A stretch of DNA of 64,000 bases, taken from positions 1-64,000 of the forward strand of contig UQIF01000009.1 of the NCBI GenBank assembly GCA_900540955.1, in the 5' to 3' direction. Position numbers and translations under genes: made by a program. How positions within the stretch are numbered: position 1 is the first letter of the stretch; each line of letters starts with the position of its first letter. The notes beneath the pieces are model-generated. The model made no database searches, was not told where the DNA came from, and saw only the letters and a list, made by a program, of their open reading frames with translations. Shown here piece after piece: positions 8,594 to 17,373 of this stretch. The stretch is from an uncultured Olsenella sp. (lineage in GTDB: Bacteria; Actinomycetota; Coriobacteriia; Coriobacteriales; Atopobiaceae).

Positions 8594-9718
8594 TTAGCGG
8601 GTGGGGGCGGCGGGCCAGGACAGAAGGGCGTCGGCGACGGCGCATGCGGCCACTGCCTCGACCACGGGGACGGCGCGGGTGACGGCGGTGGCGTCGTGGC
8701 GGCCGCGGACCGTGAGCTTAGCGGGCTCCATGCGCTCGAGGTCGACCGAGTCCTGCTCGATGCCGATGCTGCTGATAGGCTTCAGCGCGCAGCGGAAGTG
8801 CAGCGGCGCGCCCGTGCTGATTCCGCCGAGGATGCCGCCCGCGTTGTTTGTCGAGGGCACGCATGCGCCTTCGCGCACCTCATACGGGTCGTTGTTCTGG
8901 CTGCCGCGCATGGCCGCGGCGGCGAAGCCGGCCCCGAACTCGATGCCCTTGACCGAGGGGATGCCGAAGACGGCATAGGCGATCGTGTTCTCGAGGCCGT
9001 CGAACATGGGTGAGCCGACGCCTGCGGGAAGGCCGCAGGCGACGCACTCGACCACGCCGCCGACGGAGTCCTTCTGCGCCCGTGCCGCCATGATCGCCTC
9101 GGTCATGCGCCTCGCGGCGCCCTTGTCGATGGCGGGGAACTCACGCCCGTCTGCGAGCGCATCCATCTGGGCACGGAGCCGCTCTGCTGCGGCGGGGGAG
9201 TTGTCGAGCGCGCAGAAGTGCTCGTCGGCAACGCCTGCGCACTCGTCCACATGCGCCGCGATTCGTATGCCCTGCTGCTCGAGCCACTGCAGGCAGATGG
9301 CTCCCGCGATGCACAGAGGCCCCGTGAGTCGCCCGGAGAAGTGGCCGCCGCCGGGGATGTCCTGCTCGCCGTGCCACTTCGCCCAGGCGGCGAAGTCGGC
9401 GTGGCCGGGCCTGGGGACGCCCATGATGTTTCCGTAGTCCTGGCTGCGGGTGTTCGTGTTCTCGATCACGGCGGCCAGGGGCGCTCCGCAGGTGCGGCCG
9501 TCCGGGTTCAGGCCCGAAAGGATGCGGACGGCATCCTTCTCCTTGCGCGGGGTGGTCCAGGGGGCGTTGCCCGGGGCGCGGCGCGCCATGAAGCCGGCAA
9601 CGCGCTCCTGGTCGACGGCGATGCCGGAGGGCAGGCCCTCGACCACGCAGCCGACTCCCGCGGAGTGCGACTGCCCGAAAACGGTCACGCGCAGCGTGTT
9701 TCCGAAGCTGGAAGGCAT
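8594..9718 (-). CDS. aroC: Chorismate synthase
   Basis: The last shikimate step: it converts EPSP to chorismate with reduced FMN. It has 374 residues, the expected size. Family signatures are present: GQSHSAGVGCVVEGLPSGI near the N-terminus, RPGHADFAAWAKWHGEQD, GGGHFSGRLT, and the C-terminal GRHDATAVTRAVPVVEA. The ATG (MPSSFGNTL) has AAGGAG seven bases upstream. It lies between aroA and pheA with a spacing of about 50 bp on each side. Confidence 0.96.
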   Translation of the reverse strand: MPSSFGNTLRVTVFGQSHSAGVGCVVEGLPSGIAVDQERVAGFMARRAPGNAPWTTPRKEKDAVRILSGLNPDGRTCGAPLAAVIENTNTRSQDYGNIMGVPRPGHADFAAWAKWHGEQDIPGGGHFSGRLTGPLCIAGAICLQWLEQQGIRIAAHVDECAGVADEHFCALDNSPAAAERLRAQMDALADGREFPAIDKGAARRMTEAIMAARAQKDSVGGVVECVACGLPAGVGSPMFDGLENTIAYAVFGIPSVKGIEFGAGFAAAAMRGSQNNDPYEVREGACVPSTNNAGGILGGISTGAPLHFRCALKPISSIGIEQDSVDLERMEPAKLTVRGRHDATAVTRAVPVVEAVAACAVADALLSWPAAPTR

Positions 9719-9766
9719 GGTTCTCCTTATCTGCAAGAAAGGCTCTGTCCCTCTTTGCGTCGGTGG

Positions 9767-11059
9767 CTAGATCTCGGCGCAGGTGCCGCCGAGCGCGCGG
9801 AAGTCCTCAAAGAAGGCTGGGTAGGACTTGGCGACGCATTGGGCGCCACGGATGGCCGAGGGGCCCTGGGCGCGCGTGGCGAGCACGGCGGACATCATGG
9901 CGATTCGGTGGTCGTTCGCCGCGTCGGCCACGCCGCCGGAAAGCTTAGCCACGCCTTCGATCACAAGCCCGTCGGCGGTCTGGTCCACCTGGCCGCCCAG
10001 CGCGCGAACGGCGTCGGACACCGTCTGGAGCCGGTCGGACTCCTTGATCCTCAGGCGCTCCGCGCCGCAGATCGTCGTTGTGCCCTGGGCGCAGGCGGCG
10101 ACGGCCGCGAGCGGGGGGACGAGGTCTGGGCAGGAGCGGACGTCTAGCTTGCAGCCCCTGAGCGTGTCCGGCCTTACGGTGACAGAGCTCGCGCCGCGCT
10201 CAACACGGGCGCCGAGCATCGCCAAGGCGGCGAGGACGGCGCGGTCGCCTTGTGTGCTCCGGAGGTTTACCCCCTCGACGGTCACTCCTTCTTTGGAGAG
10301 GGCTCCGGCGGCAAGCCAGAACGCGGCGTTCGACCAGTCCCCGCCGACACGGACCTGACCCGGGGTGTGCAGGCGCGACGCGGGCGGGACGCGGAACAGG
10401 AGCCCGCGGCGCTCGCCGTCGTCGAACTTCTCGCGCGTGACCTGGACGCCGAACTGCGCGAGCGCGGCGACGGTGATGTCGATGTAGGGAAGCGACTCGA
10501 TGGGCTCGGTTACGAGGACCTCGCAGCCCCCGTCCATGAGGGGCGCCGCGAGCAGAAGCCCGCTCACATACTGCGAGCTCACGTTTCCTGCGATCGCGTA
10601 GCGGCCCGACTCGAGCTTGCCGCGCACGGCGAGCGGCATGTTTCCCTGGGGGCCTAGAAGCGCCCCATGGGCAACGAGCTCCTCGTAGAGGGGCGAGAGC
10701 GGCCGCTCGGGCAGCCTGCCGTGGCCCGTGAGGCTCGCGTCGCACCCCAGGGCCGCGACGACCGGCAAAAGGAACCTGAGCGTGGAGCCCGACTCCCCGC
10801 AATCGAGGAGCGCTCCGCGCTCGGGCGATCCCGCGGGCACGGGAACGACCCTGAAGCCCTTCTTCGTACGGGTGACGCGGGCGCCGAGCGCACGCATGCA
10901 CGCCGCGGTGGCGTCGATGTCCTGGGAGGTGGTGTTGCAGTCGATGTCGGTCACGCCGTCGGCGAGGGCGGCGCAGATGAGCAGCCGGTGCGCCTCCGAC
11001 TTGGAGGCGACGGCCTCGATGCTGCCTGCGAGGGGGCCGGGGAAGATGCGCATGTCCAT
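9767..11059 (-). CDS. aroA: 5-enolpyruvylshikimate-3-phosphate synthase
   Basis: Shikimate step 6: it transfers the enolpyruvyl group of PEP to shikimate-3-phosphate. It has 430 residues. It shows ASKSEAHRLLI (Lys20, Ser21), CGESGSTLRFLLP, GHGRLPERPLSPL, the SSQYVSGLLLAAP loop, VGGDWSNAAFWLAAG, LRIKESDRL and NDHRIAMM. The ATG (MDMRIF) begins two bases after the aroB stop with AAGGAGG upstream, which indicates translational coupling. The length and motifs are those of an intact, active enzyme. Confidence 0.96.
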   Translation of the reverse strand: MDMRIFPGPLAGSIEAVASKSEAHRLLICAALADGVTDIDCNTTSQDIDATAACMRALGARVTRTKKGFRVVPVPAGSPERGALLDCGESGSTLRFLLPVVAALGCDASLTGHGRLPERPLSPLYEELVAHGALLGPQGNMPLAVRGKLESGRYAIAGNVSSQYVSGLLLAAPLMDGGCEVLVTEPIESLPYIDITVAALAQFGVQVTREKFDDGERRGLLFRVPPASRLHTPGQVRVGGDWSNAAFWLAAGALSKEGVTVEGVNLRSTQGDRAVLAALAMLGARVERGASSVTVRPDTLRGCKLDVRSCPDLVPPLAAVAACAQGTTTICGAERLRIKESDRLQTVSDAVRALGGQVDQTADGLVIEGVAKLSGGVADAANDHRIAMMSAVLATRAQGPSAIRGAQCVAKSYPAFFEDFRALGGTCAEI

Positions 11060-11061
11060 GA

Positions 11062-12168
11062 TCAGGCCTCCTTGCCCGTGCCGCATCCGAGCTCGACGAG
11101 CTCGCGGAGCTCCGCCAAGGTGACGCGGCGAACCTCGACGGCGCCGATTCTTGCGGGGACCACGATGTTCATGGCGTCCCCGTGGCGCTTCTTGTCATGG
11201 GTCATGTAACCGAAGATCTGCTCATGCGGTTGGTCGGTGTCCGTGGGAAGCCCCTGGGCGGCGACGGCCGCGACGATCGCGTCGCGCGTGGACGGCTCGC
11301 ACCAGCCCTTCTTTGCGCATGCGCGCGCCATGCAGCACAGGCCGGCAGCCACGCTCGAGCCGTGCCCGAGCAAAAAATCGCTCGCCGCCTCGATGCCGTG
11401 GCCGATGGTGTGTCCGAGGTTGAGCGTCTGGCGCAGGCCGTGCTCGCGCTCGTCCGCGTCGACGACGTCGCGCTTTATGCGGACGTTCTCGGCGACGATG
11501 CGCGCGACCTCGTCCTCGGAGAACGCTTCGGAGACGAGGGGCCTTTGGGAAAGAAGGCGAAGCATCCCCGGGTCTGCGAGAACGGCGTGCTTCACGACCT
11601 CGCCGACGGAGTCGCGGAAGAGTGCGGGCTCGATGGTCCGCAGGCAAGCGACGTCCGCCACGACGGCCGACGGCTGCCAAAAGAAGCCGCAGAGGTTCTT
11701 GCCGTGCGAGAGGTCGACCGCGACCTTGCCGCCGACGCTCGAGTCCACCATGGCAAGAAGCGAGGTCGGAACCTGCACCACCTGAATGCCGCGCAGGTAC
11801 ATCGCGGCCGCGAGGCCCGCCATGTCGCCGGTGACGCCGCCGCCGAGCGCGACCACGACGTCGTCGCGCGTGAGCTGCTCCTCTGCGAGCGCCTCGAGAA
11901 TGCCCTCGAGCGTCGAGAGTCGCTTGTGCTGCTCCCCGGCGGGGAAGGTGATGATGCTCGCCTTATAGCCCGCGTCCTCGAGCGATTTCTTCACCGCGTC
12001 TGCGTAGAGGGGCCCGACGTTCGTCTCGGTGACGACGCAGGCGCGTTCTCCGCCGGCTGCCTTGCGGGTCACGGCGCCGACGCCGGCGAGGTTTCCCACG
12101 CCGACGTGGACCTCGTAGGAGCGCGAGGCGCAGCTCACGGGAACGACCGTCTCCATGGATTCGCTCAT
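11062..12168 (-). CDS. aroB: 3-dehydroquinate synthase
   Basis: Shikimate step 2: it cyclises DAHP to 3-dehydroquinate using NAD and a divalent metal. It has 368 residues. The NAD-binding segment is ALGGGVTGDMAG (109-115) and the active-site segment PTSLLAMVDSSVGGK (134-148). Metal-binding residues lie in DSVGEVVKHAVL and LNLGHTIGHGIE. The ATG overlaps the tyrA stop (4-bp overlap), and aroA follows 2 bp after its own stop, so tyrA-aroB-aroA are tightly coupled. Confidence 0.96.
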   Translation of the reverse strand: MSESMETVVPVSCASRSYEVHVGVGNLAGVGAVTRKAAGGERACVVTETNVGPLYADAVKKSLEDAGYKASIITFPAGEQHKRLSTLEGILEALAEEQLTRDDVVVALGGGVTGDMAGLAAAMYLRGIQVVQVPTSLLAMVDSSVGGKVAVDLSHGKNLCGFFWQPSAVVADVACLRTIEPALFRDSVGEVVKHAVLADPGMLRLLSQRPLVSEAFSEDEVARIVAENVRIKRDVVDADEREHGLRQTLNLGHTIGHGIEAASDFLLGHGSSVAAGLCCMARACAKKGWCEPSTRDAIVAAVAAQGLPTDTDQPHEQIFGYMTHDKKRHGDAMNIVVPARIGAVEVRRVTLAELRELVELGCGTGKEA

Positions 12169-13067
12169 CGGCCTTCGATCTCCCTCTTAATGCGGTCGCC
12201 GTCGGCAAGAAGCCGCTCGAGCCTCTCGGCGTCGCCCTCGTCGATGGCGTCCTTGTAATCCTGCAGGTTCTTGATGATGGTGCCGAGCTCGTCCGAGAGG
12301 TAATCGGCGTTGTCCAGGAACAGCTCCGTCCACATGGGAGCGTTGAGCCTGGCCACGCGAGTGAGGTCGCGGTAGCTGCCGGCCGAGAAGCCATGGTGGT
12401 CGCGGGAGCTGGGGCTCTTTACGTAGGCGTTCGAGACGACGTGGCAGAGCTGGGAGGTGAAGGCGATCATGCGGTCGTGCACCGGCGCCGAGGCCAGCGT
12501 GAAGCTCCCGAACTGGCACGGGGCAAGAAGGGACTTCAGGCGCTCGAGGATCTCGACGCGCTCGAAGTCGTCCATGCCCTCGGGCGGCACGACGACCATC
12601 GGGGCGCCCTTGAACATGGTCGCGCGCGAGTGGGCGAAGCCGGAGTACTGGGTTCCCGCCATGGGGTGGCAGCCGACGAAGGTCCAGCCGCGGCCCTTGG
12701 CGATGGCGCCGCACTTCTCGCAGATAACGCGCTTCACGCCCACCGTGTCGATAACGATGGTGCCGTCGGCGATGAGCCCGGCCTTCTCGGCGAGCCAATC
12801 GATCGCGGACTGCGGGTATCCTGCGAGCACGATGAGCTCGCAGGTCGGGATGGTCTTGTCGTCGAGCTCCCCGCGCACGGTCTCGATCTCGGCGAGCTCG
12901 AGCGTGCTCTTCGTACGGTTCCAGGCGTAGACGTCCACTCCCGCGGCGCGGAAAGCGCGCGCGAAGGAGCCGCCCATGAGGCCGAGCCCGACGACGCCCA
13001 CGCGCCCGGGGACGAAGCTGTTTGCCGCGGCGTCTGCCTTGGGCGTGTTCGTTGTTTCGCCGGTCAT
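12165..13067 (-). CDS. tyrA: Prephenate dehydrogenase
   Basis: It oxidises prephenate to 4-hydroxyphenylpyruvate (tyrosine branch). It has 300 residues, with an N-terminal Rossmann motif VGVVGLGLMGGSFARAF, the substrate motif GCHPMAGTQYSGF and a helical dimerisation half ending DGDRIKREIEGR. There is no ACT domain or fused chorismate mutase, so chorismate mutase activity must come from PheA. The ATG (MTGETTNTP) has GAGGAGG seven to ten bases upstream, inside the 3' end of the DAHP synthase gene. Confidence 0.94.
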   Translation of the reverse strand: MTGETTNTPKADAAANSFVPGRVGVVGLGLMGGSFARAFRAAGVDVYAWNRTKSTLELAEIETVRGELDDKTIPTCELIVLAGYPQSAIDWLAEKAGLIADGTIVIDTVGVKRVICEKCGAIAKGRGWTFVGCHPMAGTQYSGFAHSRATMFKGAPMVVVPPEGMDDFERVEILERLKSLLAPCQFGSFTLASAPVHDRMIAFTSQLCHVVSNAYVKSPSSRDHHGFSAGSYRDLTRVARLNAPMWTELFLDNADYLSDELGTIIKNLQDYKDAIDEGDAERLERLLADGDRIKREIEGR

Positions 13068-13069
13068 TC

Positions 13070-14095
13070 CTAGGCCTCCTCGAGGTCGGCCGTGATCGCC
13101 TCGCGGATGAGGGCGATGCGGCGCATGGCATCGGAGAACATCTCGGGCGTGAGCGCCTGGGCGCCGTCCGACCATGCCTCGCTCGGGCAGTTGTGAACCT
13201 CTATCTCCAGCCCGTCGGCGCCGGCAGCCGTCGCGGCGTAGGCCGCGGGGCGCACGTAGCGTGTGTACCCGGTTGAGTGAGAGGGGTCGCCGACGACAGG
13301 CAGGTGGGTGAGGTGGTGAAGCACGGGGATGGCGTTGACGTCGAAGGTGTTGCGGGTGCGCGTCTCAAAGGTCCGGATGCCGCGCTCGCAGAGGATGACG
13401 TTCTCGTTGCCTTCGCTCATGATGTACTCGGCAGCCATGAGGAACTCGTCGATCGTCTCGGCCATGCCGCGCTTGAGCAGGATGGGCGTCTTCGTCTTTC
13501 CGACCTCTCGAAGCAGCGGGAAGTTCTGGGCGTTGCGCGCGCCGATCTGCATGATGTCGATCTTCTTGTCGACGAAGAGCTCGACGTCGCGCGGGTCCAT
13601 GACCTCGGTGACGACGGGCATGTTGAACTCGGCGCCGGCCTCCATGAGAAGGTCAAGGCCGCGCTCTCCCATGCCCTGGGAGGTGTAGGGGGAGGTGCGG
13701 GGCTTGAAGGCTCCGCCGCGGAGGATGGTCGCTCCCGCTTCCTTGCAGGCGCGGGCAATCACAAAGAGGTTGTCGCCCTCGACGGAGCAGGGCCCTGCCA
13801 TGACCTGGAAGTTGCCGCCGCCGATCTTGACCCCATGGCCGCAGTCGATGACGGTGTCCTCGGGGTGGAACTTGCGGTTTGCCTTCTTGAAGGGCTCGGT
13901 CACGCGCTGAACGCGCTCGATGATGTCCATGCTCTCGAGGAGGAAGGGATCGATCTTGGAGGTGTCGCCGATAATGCCGACGATCGTCTCTTCCTCGCCG
14001 GGGGAGACGTTCGTCTTATAGCCGCGATCCTCAATCCACTTGACGAAGTGGCTGAGCTGCTCCGCGGTGGCGGTGTTCTTTACGACGGCGATCAT
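13070..14095 (-). CDS. aroF: 3-deoxy-7-phosphoheptulonate (DAHP) synthase, class I-beta
   Basis: The entry enzyme of the shikimate pathway, condensing PEP with erythrose-4-phosphate. It has 341 residues. Residues 1-66 form a ferredoxin-like regulatory domain (MIAVVKNTATAEQ to IIGDTSKIDPFLLES), as in Thermotoga-type enzymes, where it mediates Tyr/Phe inhibition. The catalytic barrel has AGPCSVE (100-106), GGAFKPRTSPYTSQG (127-141), TEVMDPRD, QIGARNAQNF and VGDPSHSTG. The ATG follows AAAGGGGAAGAC. It is the first gene of the minus-strand aromatic cluster. A chorismate mutase domain is absent. Confidence 0.95.
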   Translation of the reverse strand: MIAVVKNTATAEQLSHFVKWIEDRGYKTNVSPGEEETIVGIIGDTSKIDPFLLESMDIIERVQRVTEPFKKANRKFHPEDTVIDCGHGVKIGGGNFQVMAGPCSVEGDNLFVIARACKEAGATILRGGAFKPRTSPYTSQGMGERGLDLLMEAGAEFNMPVVTEVMDPRDVELFVDKKIDIMQIGARNAQNFPLLREVGKTKTPILLKRGMAETIDEFLMAAEYIMSEGNENVILCERGIRTFETRTRNTFDVNAIPVLHHLTHLPVVGDPSHSTGYTRYVRPAAYAATAAGADGLEIEVHNCPSEAWSDGAQALTPEMFSDAMRRIALIREAITADLEEA

Positions 14096-14561
14096 GTCTT
14101 CCCCTTTAATTGGCGTATTAGAAAAGTCTAGAAATGTTAACACGGGGAGACTCTGGGAGAGCGTAAGGAAACAATGCTGTAGCAGCGGGTCATTAGGGGG
14201 CGAGGGCGTGGGGGCGTATGCCGTGCGCAGGGGGGGCGGGCCCGCGTGCGCGCGGACGCGCAATAGCCGTGGTGAATCCATGAGGCGCACATATGGTTGC
14301 GCTCGGCGCGCCTTCCCAAGGGCCTCGAGGCTGAGCAAATATGCTGAATTCCGCCCGGGGCGCCCTCCGCGCCGCGAACTCGTGAAAATGAGCGACTTAA
14401 TTCTGATTTGTTAGGTAGAGGAGTCATATTGGAGAGACTCTTCTGCGCTTTAGGCGCTATTTGCCTCGCGCTGTGCGCGATCCGTGGATTAAGTCGTTGA
14501 TTTTCGGGACTTTGCGAGGGGCTGCTCGTGCCCTCACGTGTTCGAGCCCATGGCGGCGAGC
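14096..14561. other. Intergenic region between aroF and tRNA-Arg
   Basis: About 465 bp without a convincing gene. A short inverted repeat GCGACTTAAT / ATTAAGTCGT (14392-14401, 14488-14497) brackets a small open frame. The GC-rich central part (14190-14290) shows only low-complexity sequence. I found no clear aroF promoter or aromatic-rich leader peptide here. Confidence 0.6.
14429..14500 (+). CDS. Candidate 23-residue hydrophobic peptide
   Basis: A TTG codon seven bases after AGAGGAG opens MERLFCALGAICLALC plus AIRGLSR and stop. The sequence is mostly hydrophobic with three Cys and basic ends, like a very small membrane peptide. It lies between the two arms of a short inverted repeat. No homology is known to me, and an open frame of this length is expected by chance, so it is only a candidate. 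Confidence 0.2.
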   Translation: MERLFCALGAICLALCAIRGLSR

Positions 14562-14592
14562 CGTATAAGAAAGAAGCCCCGTTGCCGGGGCT
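14562..14592 (-). terminator. Terminator of tRNA-Arg
   Basis: On the minus strand AGCCCCG-GCAA-CGGGGCT is followed by TCTTTCTTAT, about 11 bases after the tRNA CCA end. Confidence 0.85.
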
Positions 14593-14603
14593 CTGTAACT
14601 CTA

Positions 14604-14680
14604 TGGTGCGCCCAGGGGGGCTCGAACCCTCGACCTTCTGCTCCGGAGGCAGACGCTCTAATCCGCTGAGCTATGGGCGC
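14604..14680 (-). tRNA. tRNA-Arg (anticodon CCG)
   Basis: A 77-base minus-strand cloverleaf including an encoded CCA end. The acceptor stem is GCGCCCA/TGGGCGC, the D-arm GCTCAGCGGATTAGAGC, the anticodon stem TCTGC/GCAGA with loop CTCCGGA (anticodon CCG, reading CGG codons), and the T-loop TTCGAGC. The T-stem contains one probable A-C mismatch by eye. It stands alone with its own terminator. Confidence 0.93.
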
Positions 14681-14812
14681 AGTGCGAGTGGAAGTATAGC
14701 GCAAGGTTGGAGAAAACCTCAACGCGGGGTTACGACTTCGTAAGGTTGGGCACCATTCCTTTATATGTTTCGCCCAAGCGATAATATTGACCGAGCAACA
14801 GTTAACACTTTC

Positions 14813-14846
14813 GGCCGTTATGCAAATTGCCCCGGCCTTTTTATTT
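14813..14846 (+). terminator. Terminator-like hairpin in the leader of the P-type ATPase
   Basis: GGCCG (14813-14817) pairs with CGGCC (14833-14837) across a 15-base loop and is followed by TTTTTATTT. It ends just before the ribosome binding site of the ATPase gene. A -10-like GATAAT is at 14780-14785, so any transcript starting there meets this hairpin within about 25-50 bases. It could be an attenuator. It could also be a leftover terminator. Confidence 0.45.
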
Positions 14847-14858
14847 ACTAGGAGCTGC

Positions 14859-17270
14859 ATGTCAGATATGAATAGCGAGCTGCATGGCCTCTCTTCCGAG
14901 GAGGTCGCGGCGCGTGTCGCCGACGGCCGCGTGAACCACGATACCGACGTCAAGACCAAATCAATCTGGCAGATCTTCGCCACTCATGCCTTCACGCTCT
15001 TCAACGCCGTCAATATCGGCATGGCGGCTCTCATTTTCTTTACCGGCGAGTATCGCAACATGCTGTTTCTCACCATCGTGGGCGCCAACCTCGTCATCGG
15101 CGTGTTCCAGGAGATTCGCGCGAAGCGCATGGTCGACAAGCTGACCCTCATCACGCAGAAGCAGGTCACGGTGATCCGTGACGGCTCCGAGTCGGCCATT
15201 GCGCCCTCCGAGCTCGTCCTCGACGACCTCATGCGCCTCTCCCACGGCGACCAGGTCCCTGCTGACAGCGAGGTCGTCGAGGGCAACGTCTACTGCGACG
15301 AGTCCCTGCTCACAGGGGAGTCCATTCCGGTGGCCAAGGTCCCCGGCTCCGAGCTGTTCTCGGGCAGCTTCATCGAGAGCGGAAGCCTTGTGGCTCGCGT
15401 GACCAAGGTCGGCCGCGACGGCTATGCCGCAAAGATCAACGCAGAGGCAAAGTACGTCAAGGACGTCAAATCCGAGATCCTCGCCACCTTGAAGGCGATC
15501 ATCCGATTGGGGACCGGGCTTCTAATCCCGCTCGGAATCGGGTTGTTCCTCCGCACCGTGTTCATGGAGTCGGCGTCTGTCGAGAGCGCCATACTATCGA
15601 CCACATCCGCGGTGCTTGGCATGATTCCGCAGGGCCTCGTGCTCCTCACCTCTACCGTGCTCGCCGTCGCGACCTCCCGCCTGGGCAGCCGCGGCGTCCT
15701 TGTGCAGCAGGCCTACTGCGTTGAGACCCTTGCCCGCGTCGATACGCTGTGCCTCGACAAGACAGGCACCATCACCTCCGGCGAGATGGAGGTGGCCCAC
15801 GTGCAGAGCGCCGACGGCGTCGACGAGGGCCGCGCCGTCTCGGCCTTCACCGCCATCGCCAGGGCAAACTGCTCTGACGTCAACGAGACCGCGAGGGCGC
15901 TCCTTGCCTTCGGCGAGGGTTTCGGCGCGCAGGACGTGCCCCCTTCCGCTCGGGCCGTGGCCTTCAGCTCCTCTCGCAAGTACTCCGGTTGCGTTCTCGG
16001 AGATGGCCGGGGCCTCGTCATGGGAGCGGCGCAGTTCGTGCTGGGGGAGGAGCGCGCGGCAGAGGCCGACGCGCTATGCGAGGGGTTCGACGACATCGAG
16101 CGCCGCATGGTCGTCTGCGAGTGCGACGGCTTCACCGATCAAGACGGAATCGTCGGTGAGCCGACGATTTTGGCGTGCGTCGGCATTCGCGACAAGATAC
16201 GCGACACCGCCCGCCAGACCATGGAGTACTTCCTAGAGCAGGGGGTCGAGCTCCGTGTGATCTCCGGCGACGACCCGCGCACGGTCTCCGCCATCGCGCG
16301 CCTTGCCGGCGTCCCCGAAGCCGATCTGTACGTCGACGCCTCCAAGCTCGACACCCCCGAGAAGCTCGACGCCGCCGTCGACGTGGCCCGCGTTTTCGGG
16401 CGCGTCACCCCTCAGCAGAAGCGCGAGCTCGTCGACGCCCTGCACAGGCGCGGGCGCACGGTGGCGATGACCGGAGACGGCGTGAACGACGTTTTGGCCC
16501 TTCGCGAGGCAGATTGCTCGATCTCCATGTCCTCGGGGTCGGCTGCGGCGCGCAACGTCTCGGAGATCGTCCTTGCGGACAACGACTTCGCGCACATGCC
16601 CGAGGTCGTCGCCGAGGGTCGTCGCTCCATCAACAATCTGCAGCGCTCGGCGTCTCTTTTCCTCGTCAAGACGGTCTTCGCTGCGGTTCTTGCGCTTATC
16701 TGCATCGTTTTGCCCCCGTATCCCTTCATCCCGATTCAGATGTCGCTCATCTCGACGACCGTCATCGGCGTTCCGTCGTTCGTTCTCGCGCTCGAGCCGA
16801 ATAAGGAGCGCGTCAGGGGCAACTTCCTCGTCAATGTGCTGTCTCGTTCGCTTCCAGCTTCCGGCGCGATCATCGTTTTCCTTCTCCTTGAGCTCGTACT
16901 TGGCCGCCTCCTCGGCCACGAGTTCGATGAGATCTCGACTGTGTGCATGATCATCACGGTCGTCGTCGGCCTCGCCCTCATCTACCGCATCTCTCAGCCG
17001 TTGACCACCCTTCGAAAGCTGCTGCTTGCGAGCATGTCCGCGCTTGCCGTTCTCGCGTGCACGGTGGGCGGGTCTTTCTTCCACGTCGTCGCGCTCCCCT
17101 TCGACGTCGCGGTCGCGACCGTTGTGTTCTGCGTCCTCGCCGTTCTTCTCTTCGAGCGCTTCTCCACCGCGTTCGAGCGCAACGCCGACACCAACAGGTT
17201 CCTCGTTGCCGCCGTCGAGAGGATCGAAGGCGGAGTCCCTGCGCCCCGCTTCGCGAAGCCGAGGAAGTAG
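14859..17270 (+). CDS. P-type cation-transporting ATPase (CtpE/PacL-like)
   Basis: An 803-residue membrane ATPase. The actuator motif TGES is at 152-155, the phosphorylation motif DKTGT at 300-304 and the hinge GDGVND at 539-544. The N-terminus lacks metal-binding CXXC domains, so it is not a heavy-metal type; the layout best fits CtpE-like Ca2+ exporters. The M4 motif reads PQGL (257-260) where Ca2+ pumps have PEGL. Ten hydrophobic helices are plausible: two near 35-75, two near 215-280, the rest after 600. The ATG (MSDMNSEL) follows AGGAG. An earlier in-frame start adds an unlikely head. The transported ion is not proven. Confidence 0.85.
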   Translation: MSDMNSELHGLSSEEVAARVADGRVNHDTDVKTKSIWQIFATHAFTLFNAVNIGMAALIFFTGEYRNMLFLTIVGANLVIGVFQEIRAKRMVDKLTLITQKQVTVIRDGSESAIAPSELVLDDLMRLSHGDQVPADSEVVEGNVYCDESLLTGESIPVAKVPGSELFSGSFIESGSLVARVTKVGRDGYAAKINAEAKYVKDVKSEILATLKAIIRLGTGLLIPLGIGLFLRTVFMESASVESAILSTTSAVLGMIPQGLVLLTSTVLAVATSRLGSRGVLVQQAYCVETLARVDTLCLDKTGTITSGEMEVAHVQSADGVDEGRAVSAFTAIARANCSDVNETARALLAFGEGFGAQDVPPSARAVAFSSSRKYSGCVLGDGRGLVMGAAQFVLGEERAAEADALCEGFDDIERRMVVCECDGFTDQDGIVGEPTILACVGIRDKIRDTARQTMEYFLEQGVELRVISGDDPRTVSAIARLAGVPEADLYVDASKLDTPEKLDAAVDVARVFGRVTPQQKRELVDALHRRGRTVAMTGDGVNDVLALREADCSISMSSGSAAARNVSEIVLADNDFAHMPEVVAEGRRSINNLQRSASLFLVKTVFAAVLALICIVLPPYPFIPIQMSLISTTVIGVPSFVLALEPNKERVRGNFLVNVLSRSLPASGAIIVFLLLELVLGRLLGHEFDEISTVCMIITVVVGLALIYRISQPLTTLRKLLLASMSALAVLACTVGGSFFHVVALPFDVAVATVVFCVLAVLLFERFSTAFERNADTNRFLVAAVERIEGGVPAPRFAKPRK

Positions 17271-17373
17271 CCTTGGGTCTGTGTGGTTTTTGGCTCCGGT
17301 GCCATCTCCGCATCTCGCTCGGGTAGGCTTTTTTTGAGTTTATTCGTCCCGCGAGCAACCGAAAGGCCGCCTT

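Noticed and set aside
14137..14190. Aromatic leader peptide (attenuator) before aroF
   Set aside because: A 17-codon minus-strand frame contains only one Tyr and no Phe or Trp run, and no terminator/antiterminator pair follows.
14534..14983. Minus-strand open frame spanning the tRNA and ATPase start
   Set aside because: It runs through the tRNA gene and its terminator and has no protein-like features.
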